A program made the translations under genes and the position numbers. Positions 7,064 through 15,143 of a stretch of DNA of 17,146 nt are shown in pieces; position 1 is the first letter of the stretch; each line of letters opens with the position of its first letter. The notes beneath the pieces are model-generated. The model was given only the letters and a program-made list of their open reading frames with translations, searched no databases and was not told the DNA's origin. Source of the stretch: Alphaproteobacteria bacterium (GTDB lineage Bacteria; Pseudomonadota; Alphaproteobacteria; Micropepsales; Micropepsaceae); NCBI GenBank assembly GCA_947373775.1, contig CANBZE010000009.1:1-17146 (forward strand), in the 5' to 3' direction.

Positions 7064-7068
7064 ATGCG

Positions 7069-8274
7069 ATGAAAACCACTTTCCTGAAGTCCGGGCACCT
7101 GCCCACCCTCATTTCCTGCTTCCTGTATTTCGATCTCAGCTTCGCCGTCTGGGTCCTGCTTGGACCGCTGGCGGTCCTCATCGCTCCTGACCTGCACCTC
7201 AATGCGGGCGAGAAAGGCCTGATGGTGGCCGTGCCTGTTCTGGCCGGCGCGCTGCTGCGCTTTCTCAACGGCATCCTGGTCGGCCAGTGGAAGCCCCGCA
7301 ATGTCGGCCTGGTCATGCAGCTGGTCGTGATCGCCGGATTGCTGACCGCCTGGCTGACCGGTATTCATAGCCTGCCGCAAGTCCTGATGCTGGGCGTGGT
7401 GCTGGGTGTGGCGGGCGCAAGCTTCGCCATCGCGCTGCCGATGGTGTCCTACTGGTATCCGCCGGAACACCAGGGCACCGCGCTGGGCCTTGCCGGCGCC
7501 GGCAATTCCGGCACTGTCTTCGCCTCGCTCTTCGCACCGCTCCTGGCGGTGGCGCTGGGCTGGCGCAACGTCCTGGGCCTCGCCGCGCTGCCGCTGATCG
7601 CCGTCTTCATCGTGTTTGCGATTGCCGCGAAGAACAGCCCCAATTGCCCTCCGAAGAAAAACATGGCCGACTATGCCCGCCTGCTGCGGCAGACCGACAG
7701 CTGGTGGTTGATGTTCTTCTACGCCGTCAGCTTTGGCGGATTTGTGGGACTGTCGTCCTTCCTGCCCATCTATTTCCACGACCAGTACAAGCTGTCGCCC
7801 GTGACCGCAGGCTATTTCACCGCTGCCTGCGTGTTCGCCGGTTCCTTCGCCCGTCCGTTCGGGGGATATCTGGCCGACCGCATCGGCGGCACCCGCGCCC
7901 TGTCGGCAGTCTATGCCGCCGTGGCGGTGACCCTGTTCGCGGTCAGCCAGAGCAGCCTTCCGGTCCTTCCCACCCTCGTTGTGTTTATTGCCTGCATGGC
8001 AACGCTGGGCATGGGCAATGGCGCGGTGTTTCAGCTGGTGCCACAGCGCTTCGGCCGCGATGTCGGCCTGATGACCGGCCTGGTGGGCATGACCGGCGGC
8101 ATCGGCGGATTCTACCTCGCCGCAAGCCTGGGCTACGCCAAGCAGTTCACGGGCAGCTACAGCTTCGGCTTCATAGTCTTCGCCGGCATGGCGATGGCCG
8201 CCTGGGCCGGCATTTCGACCGTGCGGCTGCGCTGGCGGCGTGACGCATCGGGCCTCGCCACCGTGCGCATCTAA
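7069..8274 (+). CDS. narK: Nitrate/nitrite transporter, NarK family (MFS)
   Basis: 401-residue inner-membrane protein with about 12 predicted hydrophobic segments, importing nitrate and possibly exporting nitrite. The N terminus has FLKSGHLPTL and then LYFDLSFAVWVLLGPL, typical of the family. The nitrate signature TALGLAGAGNSGTVFAS lies near residues 140-155 and the second, MTGGIGGFYLAASLGYAKQF, near residue 345. The anion-binding arginines are seen in GALLRFLNG (TM2) and GSFARPFGGY (TM8). It corresponds to Paracoccus nasA. The start codon sits at the end of the structured leader; its ribosome binding site (GAG, 7059-7061) is weak and can be masked. It heads the assimilation operon, and nirB follows after 11 bases. 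Confidence 0.95.
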   Translation: MKTTFLKSGHLPTLISCFLYFDLSFAVWVLLGPLAVLIAPDLHLNAGEKGLMVAVPVLAGALLRFLNGILVGQWKPRNVGLVMQLVVIAGLLTAWLTGIHSLPQVLMLGVVLGVAGASFAIALPMVSYWYPPEHQGTALGLAGAGNSGTVFASLFAPLLAVALGWRNVLGLAALPLIAVFIVFAIAAKNSPNCPPKKNMADYARLLRQTDSWWLMFFYAVSFGGFVGLSSFLPIYFHDQYKLSPVTAGYFTAACVFAGSFARPFGGYLADRIGGTRALSAVYAAVAVTLFAVSQSSLPVLPTLVVFIACMATLGMGNGAVFQLVPQRFGRDVGLMTGLVGMTGGIGGFYLAASLGYAKQFTGSYSFGFIVFAGMAMAAWAGISTVRLRWRRDASGLATVRI

Positions 8275-8285
8275 GGAGACCTGCC

Positions 8286-10748
8286 ATGAACATGGTCACC
8301 GATCCCCGCGAACACCTGGTCGTCATCGGCAACGGCATGGCCGGCATGCGGACGGTGGAGGAACTGCTCAAGCTGGAAAATGGTGACCGCTTCCGCATCA
8401 CCGTGTTCGGTGCGGAGCCGCACGTCAATTACAACCGCATCATGCTGTCCAGCGTTCTGGCCGGTGACAAGGAAGTGGACGATATTGTCATCAACAGCCG
8501 CGAATGGTACGCGGAAAACAACATCACGCTTGTCACCGGCGATGCCGTTACCCGCATAAATCGCGGCGATTGCACCGTCACATCCGCCCGCGGCGTCACC
8601 GTGCGCTATGACCGGTTGCTGATAGCCACCGGCTCCAGGCCGGTGGCGCCGCCCATTCCCGGGCTGGGCCTGCCCGGCGTATGCGCCTTCCGCGACATTG
8701 CTGATGTCGACAAGATGTTGGCGGCCGCAAAAACGCACAAGCGCGCGGTGGTGATTGGCGGCGGCCTGCTGGGGCTGGAAGCCGCCTGGGGCCTGAAACA
8801 GCGCGGCATGTCGGTGGCGCTGGTGCACCTGATGCCGACCTTGATGGAACGCCAGCTGGACGCCGCGGCCGGTCAGATGCTGCAGCGTGACCTCGACCGG
8901 CGCGGTATCGCCTTCTTCACCGACGGCCAGACCGAGGAAATTACCGGCACGGAGCGTGCCGAGGGGGTGCAACTGGCCGACGGCCGCTTTGTGCCGGCCG
9001 ACCTGGTGGTTCTGGCGATCGGCATCCGGCCCAATATCGACCTGGCCAAGGCGGCGCAGCTCGAAGTCAACCGCGGCATCGTGGTGACGGACGACATGCG
9101 CACTTCCGACCCGGCGATCTTTTCGGTCGGGGAATGCGTGGAACATCGCGGCAATGTCTTCGGCCTGGTGGCGCCGATCTGGGACCAGGCCAAGGCCTGC
9201 GCCGCGCAGCTGGCCGGCGATGCAGAGGCCCTGTTCGTCTCCAAGGCCCTGGCGACCAGCCTCAAGATCACGGGTGTGGATGTCTTCTCCGCCGGCGCGC
9301 TGATGGCGGCCGACGAAGGCGATGACGAAATCACCCTGCGCGACGATTCGCGAGGCCTCTACAAGAAGATCGTGCTGCGCGACGGACAGCTGGTCGGCGC
9401 GGTGCTGTATGGCGATGTCGCCGACGGTCAATGGTACCTGCAGCTGATGCGCGACAAGCAGGACGTCAGCGCCTTGCGCGAACGCCTGGTGTTCGGCCGC
9501 GCCTTTGCCGAAGCGGGAAGCGGCAAGCCGGCCGGGACCGATTTCGCCGCTATGCCGGACGACACCCAGATCTGCGGCTGCAACGGCGTCTGCAAGGGTG
9601 CCATCGTTTCGGCGATCCAGGACAAGAAACTCACTTCTCTCTCGGAAGTCCGAGCCCATACCAAGGCCTCCGCTTCCTGCGGCCAGTGCACCGGACAGGT
9701 CGAGGGCCTGTTGGCCTTCGCCGCGGGTGTCGACGCCAAGGCGACGAAGAAGACGATGTGCGATTGCACGATGGCAGACCATGACGAAGTGCGGGCGGCC
9801 ATCGTTGCGCGCAAATTGAAGACAATGGACGGGGTGCGCCAGGCCTTCGACTGGAAGAAGCCGGAAGGCTGCCACAAGTGCCGCCCGGCGCTGAACTATT
9901 ACCTGCTCTGCGCCTGGCCGGACGAATATCGCGATGACGCCCAGTCGCGTTTCGTCAACGAGCGCGTGCACGCCAACATCCAGAAGGACGGCACCTACAG
10001 TGTGATCCCGCGCATGTGGGGCGGGCTCACGACCCCGGCTGAGTTGCACGCCATCGCCAGCGTGGCGGAGAAGTTCAACATTCCGACCGTCAAGGTGACC
10101 GGTGGGCAGCGCATCGACCTCCTGGGTGTGAAAAAGGACGATCTCCCCGGCGTGTGGAACGAATTGGGCAAGGCCGGAATGGTCAGTGGCCACGCCTACG
10201 CCAAGGGCCTGCGCACAGTGAAGACCTGCGTTGGCAGCGAATGGTGCCGCTTCGGAACGCAGGACTCCACCGGATTGGGCGTGAAGCTGGAAAAGATGTG
10301 CTGGGGCTCCTGGACGCCGCACAAGGTCAAGTTCGCTGTCTCCGGCTGCCCGCGCAATTGCGCCGAGGCCACCATAAAGGACATGGGCGTGGTCTGCGTG
10401 GATGCGGGTTACGACATACTGGTCGGCGGCAATGGCGGCATAGATGTGCGCGTCACCGACCCGCTGGTGCGGGTGTCAACGGAGGCAGAGGTGCTGGAAT
10501 ATGCCGGCGCCTTCATGCAGATCTATCGGGAGGAGGCGCATTACCTGGAGCGCACCGCGCCCTGGATCGCGCGCGTCGGCATCGATTATGTAAAAAAGCG
10601 GCTGGTGGAAGATGCCGATGGGCGCGCTGCGCTGCATGCGCGCTTTCTGCATTCCCAGCGCTTCGCCCAGATTGATCCCTGGACGGAGCGGGTGATGGGC
10701 GCCCAGGCTCATGAATTTGTAGCCCTGGCTGAAATGGCGGCGGGATGA
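8286..10748 (+). CDS. nirB: NADH-dependent assimilatory nitrite reductase, large subunit
   Basis: 820 residues, normal for NirB, which reduces nitrite to ammonium with NADH in the cytoplasm. An FAD-binding motif VVIGNGMAGMRT begins at residue 12, and an NAD-binding VVIGGGLLGLEAAWGLKQRG near residue 155. A BFD-type [2Fe-2S] domain has CGCNGVCKG (about 429-437) and SCGQC (about 464). A second BFD-like segment has CDC near 490 and CHKC near 527. The siroheme/[4Fe-4S] domain has C648-x5-C654 (TCVGSEWCRFG) and C688-x3-C692 (SGCPRNCAEA). GGAGA upstream (8275-8279) supports the ATG. The stop overlaps the nirD start in ATGA. It also probably feeds electrons through NirD to NasC, as its Paracoccus counterpart NasB does. 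Confidence 0.97.
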   Translation: MNMVTDPREHLVVIGNGMAGMRTVEELLKLENGDRFRITVFGAEPHVNYNRIMLSSVLAGDKEVDDIVINSREWYAENNITLVTGDAVTRINRGDCTVTSARGVTVRYDRLLIATGSRPVAPPIPGLGLPGVCAFRDIADVDKMLAAAKTHKRAVVIGGGLLGLEAAWGLKQRGMSVALVHLMPTLMERQLDAAAGQMLQRDLDRRGIAFFTDGQTEEITGTERAEGVQLADGRFVPADLVVLAIGIRPNIDLAKAAQLEVNRGIVVTDDMRTSDPAIFSVGECVEHRGNVFGLVAPIWDQAKACAAQLAGDAEALFVSKALATSLKITGVDVFSAGALMAADEGDDEITLRDDSRGLYKKIVLRDGQLVGAVLYGDVADGQWYLQLMRDKQDVSALRERLVFGRAFAEAGSGKPAGTDFAAMPDDTQICGCNGVCKGAIVSAIQDKKLTSLSEVRAHTKASASCGQCTGQVEGLLAFAAGVDAKATKKTMCDCTMADHDEVRAAIVARKLKTMDGVRQAFDWKKPEGCHKCRPALNYYLLCAWPDEYRDDAQSRFVNERVHANIQKDGTYSVIPRMWGGLTTPAELHAIASVAEKFNIPTVKVTGGQRIDLLGVKKDDLPGVWNELGKAGMVSGHAYAKGLRTVKTCVGSEWCRFGTQDSTGLGVKLEKMCWGSWTPHKVKFAVSGCPRNCAEATIKDMGVVCVDAGYDILVGGNGGIDVRVTDPLVRVSTEAEVLEYAGAFMQIYREEAHYLERTAPWIARVGIDYVKKRLVEDADGRAALHARFLHSQRFAQIDPWTERVMGAQAHEFVALAEMAAG

Positions 10749-11092
10749 TGTCCGCCAACTGGAAGAATATCGGCCCCGTCGCCAACATACCCCTGCGCGG
10801 CGCGCGCCGCCTGTGCCTGAAATCGGCGGGCAAGCCGGTGGCGGTGTTCCGCACCGGCGAGGATGAAGTCTTCGCCTTGATCGATGAATGCCCGCACAAG
10901 CAGGGACCGCTGTCGGAAGGCATCGTCGCGGGCAAGACCGTGACCTGCCCCCTGCACGGCTGGGTCATCGGCCTGGAGGATGGCGAAGCCGTGGCGCCCG
11001 ACAAGGGCACCGCGCGGCCGCTGTCCCTGCGCATCGTGGATGGCGACATTTTCATCCACCTGCCGGAACTGGTTGCCGGAGATACCGTGTGA
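10745..11092 (+). CDS. nirD: Rieske-type nitrite reductase small subunit (NirD/NasG)
   Basis: 115 residues with a complete Rieske [2Fe-2S] site: CPHKQGPLSEG near residue 49 and CPLHGWVI near residue 68, giving the Cys-x-His and Cys-x2-His ligands. Enterobacterial NirD lacks these ligands, whereas Paracoccus NasG keeps them and carries electrons from the NADH nitrite reductase to the nitrate reductase NasC. This copy is therefore best read as an electron shuttle as well as a NirB partner. Two in-frame ATGs (10745, 10748) overlap the nirB stop; the first gives an ATGA overlap. Its own stop overlaps the GTG of nasC (GTGA). Confidence 0.94.
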   Translation: MMSANWKNIGPVANIPLRGARRLCLKSAGKPVAVFRTGEDEVFALIDECPHKQGPLSEGIVAGKTVTCPLHGWVIGLEDGEAVAPDKGTARPLSLRIVDGDIFIHLPELVAGDTV

Positions 11093-13731
11093 CACGTACC
11101 ACCTGTCCCTATTGCGGGGTCGGCTGCGGCGTGGCGGTGGCCGACGGCATCCTGCGCGGCGATGAGGCCCATCCAGCGAATTTCGGACGGCTGTGCTCCA
11201 AGGGCGCGGCCCTGAAGGACACGCTGGCCCTGCCCGACCGCCTCACCACACCGACGCTGCATGGGAAGGCGGCCAGCTGGGACGAAGCCCTGGGCCATGT
11301 CGCCGCCGAATTCCTGCGCATCCGCGCCGAGCATGGGCCCGATGCCATTGCCTTTTATGTCTCCGGCCAGTTCCTGACCGAGGACTATTACGTCGCCAAC
11401 AAGCTGATGAAGGGCTTCATCGGCTCGGCCAATATCGACACCAATTCGCGCCTTTGCATGGCCTCGTCTGTGGCGGGCCATGTGCGCGCCTTCGGCGAGG
11501 ACGTGGTGCCGGGCTGCTATGACGACCTGGAGGAAGCCGACCTTGTCATCCAGGTCGGCAGCAACATGGCCTGGTGCCATCCCGTACTGTACCAGCGCAT
11601 GATGGCGGCACGCGAAAAGCGCGGCACCAAAGTCATCAACATCGATCCGCGTCGGACCACCACGGCGGAAACCGCGGACCTTCACCTGGCGCTGGCGCCG
11701 GGATCGGACGTGGTGCTGTGGTGCGGGCTGCTGGCCTATCTGGACAATGAAGGCGTACTGGACCGGGAATGGACCGCGCGCCATGTATCCGACCTGGAAG
11801 AGACACTGGAATCGGCCCATGCCGCCGCGCCCTCCATCGGCTTTGTCGCCGCTGCCGCCCAGCTGAATCCCGATGACGTGCGCGCTTTCTACGACATGTT
11901 CGCGCGTACCGAGCGGGTGGTGACGCTTTACTCGCAGGGCGTGAACCAGTCCGTCACAGGCACCGACAAGGTCAATGCCATCCTGAACTGCCACCTGGCG
12001 ACGGCGCGCATAGGGCGCCCGGGCATGGGGCCTTTCTCCCTCACCGGCCAACCCAATGCGATGGGTGGACGCGAGGTGGGCGGCCTGGCCAACCAGCTTG
12101 CCGCGCACATGACATTCGCCAAGGACGACATCGACCGCGTAAGGCGCTTCTGGAAGGCGCCCGCCATTGCGGACAAGCCCGGCCTGAAGGCGGTGGACAT
12201 GTTCGAGGCCATCCATGACGGCCGCATAAAGGCTGTCTGGATTGCCGCCACCAACCCGGCCGATTCCATGCCCCGCGCCTCCCGGGTCCGTGAGGCCCTG
12301 GAAAAATGTCCACTGGTCGTGGTGGCCGATGCATGGCCCACCGACACGACCAGGCTGGCGGATGTCGTGCTGCCGGCCGCGGGCTGGGCCGAGAAAGATG
12401 GCACCGTCACCAATTCGGAACGCTGTATTTCGCGCCAGCGCGCCTTTCGCGCCGCGCCGGGCATCGCCCGGCCTGACTGGTGGATGTTTGCCGAAGTGGC
12501 CAGGCGTATGGGCTGGGGCGATGCGTTTGCCTATCAGGCGCCGGCCGAGATATTCCGCGAACACGCCGCTTTGTCGGCGTTTGAAAACCACGGCGCGCGC
12601 CTGTTCGACCTGGGCGGCCTGTGCGACCTGGACGATGGCGGCTATGACACAATGCCGCCGATACAATGGCCGGTGACGCGCCATGGCCGGGGCGGCCCGC
12701 GCCTGTTTGCACGAGGCGGCTTTTCAACCCCCGACCGCAAGGCGCGCATGATACCGCTGCGCCTGCGCGCCGAGGAAGGCAGTGACAAATTTCCCCTTAC
12801 GCTGAACACCGGCCGCGTACGCGACCAGTGGCATACCATGACCCGCACCGGCCGGGTCGCCAACCTGATGAGCCACATCTCCAGCCCCAGCCTGGCGCTG
12901 CATCCGCGCGACGCGGCGTTGCGCGGCATCATGGACCGCGGCCTGGTGCGCATCACCAGCGCGGACGCGACGGTTGTGATGCGCGCATCGGTGGATGAAG
13001 GGGTGCGCCCCGGCGACGCCTTCGCGCCCATGCACTGGACAGACCAGTTTTCCTCCTCCGGACCGATCGACAAGCTGGTGCACGCACTGACCGATCCTGT
13101 GTCGGGCCAGCCCGACCTCAAGGGTACCCGGGTCAATGTCGCGGCGATGATCGAAAGCTGGCGCGGCACCCTGTTCCGCCTGGACAATGGTGAGCCGGGG
13201 CTCAGCGATGCGGTGTGGTGGTCCATGGCGCAAACCCGGACAGGGTTTGCCTTTGAACTGTCAGGCTGGCAGCCGCTCGAAAAGGAAGTTCATTCCGAAC
13301 AAGTGCTGCGGCGCCTGCTGAAAATCTCCGCCGAAGCGGAGCTGGTATCCTATTCCGATCCACGCCGGTCGGTGTTCCGCTATGCCGGCTTCGTGCGGGG
13401 CCAGCTGGCCGGCTGTGTATTCTTCGCCCCGCCCTTGCAGGATTTTACCGGTGTCGAACAGGCCAAGAGCCTGCTTGGCAAGGAGGTCAGCGCGATGGAT
13501 CGCATTTCGCTTCTTGCCGGTCTGGAAGCAGGCGGCGCGTACAGCGCGTCCAAGATTGTATGCGCCTGCTTTTCGGTCAGCGAAGCCGCGATTGCCGGCG
13601 CCATCGCGGAACAAGGCTGCCGGTCACCGGCCGAAATCGGCAGGGCGCTGAAGGCAGGCACCAATTGCGGATCCTGCATCCCCGAAATCAAGAAGCTGCT
13701 GGGCGCGACTGCGTCCGCCACGGTGGCTTGA
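11089..13731 (+). CDS. nasC: Assimilatory nitrate reductase catalytic subunit
   Basis: 880-residue cytoplasmic bis-MGD molybdoenzyme reducing nitrate to nitrite. N-terminal [4Fe-4S] cysteines are at 6, 9, 13 and 36 (TTCPYCGVGCGV and GRLCSKG). The probable molybdenum ligand is Cys123 in NSRLCMASSV. Further motifs include VSGQFLTEDYYVANKLMKG, VGSNMAWCHPV and GQPNAMGGREVGGLANQLAA. The C-terminal molybdopterin dinucleotide-binding domain contains LNTGRVRDQWHTMTRTGRV. A C-terminal BFD-type [2Fe-2S] domain has C825/C827 and C860/C863, the usual electron entry in this subgroup. The GTG start overlaps the nirD stop (GTGA) and has GGAG at 11078-11081. The frame is open upstream to 10888, but that part only shadows nirD. 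It is called nasA in Klebsiella-style naming. Confidence 0.96.
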   Translation: MTRTTCPYCGVGCGVAVADGILRGDEAHPANFGRLCSKGAALKDTLALPDRLTTPTLHGKAASWDEALGHVAAEFLRIRAEHGPDAIAFYVSGQFLTEDYYVANKLMKGFIGSANIDTNSRLCMASSVAGHVRAFGEDVVPGCYDDLEEADLVIQVGSNMAWCHPVLYQRMMAAREKRGTKVINIDPRRTTTAETADLHLALAPGSDVVLWCGLLAYLDNEGVLDREWTARHVSDLEETLESAHAAAPSIGFVAAAAQLNPDDVRAFYDMFARTERVVTLYSQGVNQSVTGTDKVNAILNCHLATARIGRPGMGPFSLTGQPNAMGGREVGGLANQLAAHMTFAKDDIDRVRRFWKAPAIADKPGLKAVDMFEAIHDGRIKAVWIAATNPADSMPRASRVREALEKCPLVVVADAWPTDTTRLADVVLPAAGWAEKDGTVTNSERCISRQRAFRAAPGIARPDWWMFAEVARRMGWGDAFAYQAPAEIFREHAALSAFENHGARLFDLGGLCDLDDGGYDTMPPIQWPVTRHGRGGPRLFARGGFSTPDRKARMIPLRLRAEEGSDKFPLTLNTGRVRDQWHTMTRTGRVANLMSHISSPSLALHPRDAALRGIMDRGLVRITSADATVVMRASVDEGVRPGDAFAPMHWTDQFSSSGPIDKLVHALTDPVSGQPDLKGTRVNVAAMIESWRGTLFRLDNGEPGLSDAVWWSMAQTRTGFAFELSGWQPLEKEVHSEQVLRRLLKISAEAELVSYSDPRRSVFRYAGFVRGQLAGCVFFAPPLQDFTGVEQAKSLLGKEVSAMDRISLLAGLEAGGAYSASKIVCACFSVSEAAIAGAIAEQGCRSPAEIGRALKAGTNCGSCIPEIKKLLGATASATVA

Positions 13732-14538
13732 ATGCTTGCGTTGACCAGCCTGAAAATCCTGGTGCCCGAAAGCCGCGAGCTGGACCTGTTCGCGACCATG
13801 TTGGAAAACGAAGGCGCGCAGGCGCTGCGTTGTCCGCTCGTCCAGATTCTGGACCTGGAAGACAGCGCCGATGCCGATGCCTGGATCGACCGGTGCATTG
13901 CCGGTGACTTCGATGACCTTGTCCTGCTGACCGGTGAAGGCCTGCGACGGCTGCTGACGCTCAGCAAGGCAAGGCAAGGCGCGCTGGTAGCGGCGCTGGG
14001 ACGGCTGCGCACCATTACGCGCGGGCCCAAGCCGGCGCGAGCCCTGCGCGAGCTCGGACTGTCGCCGGGTCTGGCAGCCAGCGTTCCCACCTCGGAGGGA
14101 ATCCTCCAGGCCATGGCGCAAGAGAATGTGGCGGGCCGGCGCATCGGCGTGCAGCTCTATCCCGGGGATGGAGCGCAGCACCTTGTGGATAGCCTGCGCG
14201 CCCGTGGCGCATTGGTGTCGCCCGTTACCCCCTATCGCTATGCCTCGGAGACCGAGACCAGCCAGGTGAGCGCTGCCATCCGGGCACTGGCGTCCGGCCA
14301 GATTGGCATGATCGCTTTCACCGCAACGCTCCAGGTGGATCGGCTGGTGAAAGTCGCGCAAGAGTGCGACCTGTCCCAGGAACTGTCGCGCGGACTTGCC
14401 CGTACCCCCATCGCCTCCATCGGCCCCGTTGTCGATGAAAAGCTGCGCCTGCACGGATTCACGCCCACCGTAAGCCCGCAAAGCAGTTTTCACCTCAAGC
14501 CGCTGGTGCGCGCCATCATGGCCTGGAGACAGGCATGA
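13732..14538 (+). CDS. hemD: Uroporphyrinogen-III synthase family protein (HemD-like)
   Basis: 268 residues, fitting the two-lobed HemD fold. The N-terminal lobe begins LKILVPESRELDLFATMLEN and contains DDLVLLTGEGLRRLL. Then come AALGRLRTITRGPKPARAL and GRRIGVQLYPGDGAQHL, with IGMIAFTATLQVDRLVKVAQ in the second lobe and TPIASIGPVVDEKLRLHGF near the end. The enzyme cyclises hydroxymethylbilane to uroporphyrinogen III, the precursor of the siroheme that NirB needs. Such hemD-like copies occur in other nitrite reductase operons, and a housekeeping hemD probably exists elsewhere. Divergence within the family leaves a regulatory role possible. The ATG directly follows the nasC stop (TGAATG), and its own stop overlaps mobA (ATGA). 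Confidence 0.83.
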   Translation: MLALTSLKILVPESRELDLFATMLENEGAQALRCPLVQILDLEDSADADAWIDRCIAGDFDDLVLLTGEGLRRLLTLSKARQGALVAALGRLRTITRGPKPARALRELGLSPGLAASVPTSEGILQAMAQENVAGRRIGVQLYPGDGAQHLVDSLRARGALVSPVTPYRYASETETSQVSAAIRALASGQIGMIAFTATLQVDRLVKVAQECDLSQELSRGLARTPIASIGPVVDEKLRLHGFTPTVSPQSSFHLKPLVRAIMAWRQA

Positions 14539-15143
14539 AGGTGCCTTGCGTCATTCTCGCTGGCGGTCGGTCGAGCCGCATGGGCGGCGGTGACAAATGC
14601 CTGCTGCCGCTGAATGGCAAGCCGATGCTGGCGCACGTTCTGGAACGCGTGTCCCCCCAGGCATCCGCCATCCTTATCAACAGCAACAGCCCGCAGGACC
14701 TGTTCGCGGGCTTCGGCTGGCCGGTAATGCCCGACGTGATTGCCGGATTCCAGGGGCCTCTCGCCGGTCTTCTGACCGGCATGACCTGGGCGGCACGGGC
14801 AGGAGCCGCGCATGTGTTGAGCGTAGCCTGCGACACGCCCTTTCTGCCGCTGGACCTGGCCCGGAGGCTTGGCGCGAGCCTCGCAGACGGTGATATCGCC
14901 ATATCGCGCGACGAGACTCGCAGCCATCCCGTCATCGGCCTGTGGCCCACCGCGCTGGCCCCTCGCCTGGCCCGCGATATGGAGCGGGACGATGTCCGCG
15001 GCGTGCATCAATGGCTGCGCGGCCAATCGGTTCGCGAGATTTCATTCGATGCAGCGCTTTTTCGCAACATCAACACGCGCGATGACCTGCATCAGGCATT
15101 TCCAACGACGCCGTTTCTAAATCTTCCCGAGAGGACACAATGA
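14535..15143 (+). CDS. mobA: Molybdenum cofactor guanylyltransferase MobA
   Basis: 202 residues. MobA attaches GMP to Mo-molybdopterin to form (bis-)MGD, the cofactor form used by NasC. The nucleotide-binding signature VILAGGRSSRMGGGDKCLLP is at the N terminus, followed by GFQGPLAGLLTGM near residue 73, VACDTPFLPLDLA with the metal-binding Asp near residue 98, HPVIGLW, and FRNINTRDDL near the C terminus. ATGA overlaps at both ends couple it to the hemD-like gene and the porin gene. Placement in the nitrate reductase operon rather than with the moa genes suggests its level is tuned to NasC. Confidence 0.95.
   Translation: MKVPCVILAGGRSSRMGGGDKCLLPLNGKPMLAHVLERVSPQASAILINSNSPQDLFAGFGWPVMPDVIAGFQGPLAGLLTGMTWAARAGAAHVLSVACDTPFLPLDLARRLGASLADGDIAISRDETRSHPVIGLWPTALAPRLARDMERDDVRGVHQWLRGQSVREISFDAALFRNINTRDDLHQAFPTTPFLNLPERTQ

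Larger units (their letters stand above)
6804..7068 (+). promoter_or_regulatory. Structured leader of the nitrate assimilation operon
   Basis: 265 bases between nasS and the nitrate transporter. The first part is AT-rich (about 6860-6930), likely holding the promoter, but no convincing sigma-70 pair and no GG-N10-GC sigma-54 signature was found. The second part (6950-7068) is GC-rich and densely folded, with two ANTAR-type hairpins and a hairpin masking the ribosome binding site, listed separately. The region fits an operon leader controlled by the NasT encoded immediately upstream. Confidence 0.7.

Noticed and set aside
7033..7068. CGCATG/CATGCG pairing as a transcription terminator before narK
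   Set aside because: Only six pairs, no U-tract, and weaker than the 14-pair stem at 7029-7063 that uses the same region.
6939..7190. Plus-strand frame through the leader, starting with ATG at 6939 and overlapping narK
   Set aside because: No ribosome binding site, arginine- and proline-rich composition typical of out-of-frame reading in GC-rich DNA, and it overlaps narK in another frame.
8271..10322. Long minus-strand open frame of 683 codons opposite nirB
   Set aside because: A GC-rich antisense shadow: histidine, glutamine and arginine rich, with no domain motif, while the plus strand encodes complete NirB.
10888..11088. N-terminal extension of the nitrate reductase frame
   Set aside because: It lies within nirD in another frame. 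The first conserved NasC residues begin right after the GTG at 11089, which has a ribosome binding site.
10513..12684. Long minus-strand open frame of 723 codons opposite nirD and nasC
   Set aside because: Same reason: an antisense shadow of well-conserved genes, spanning several of them.
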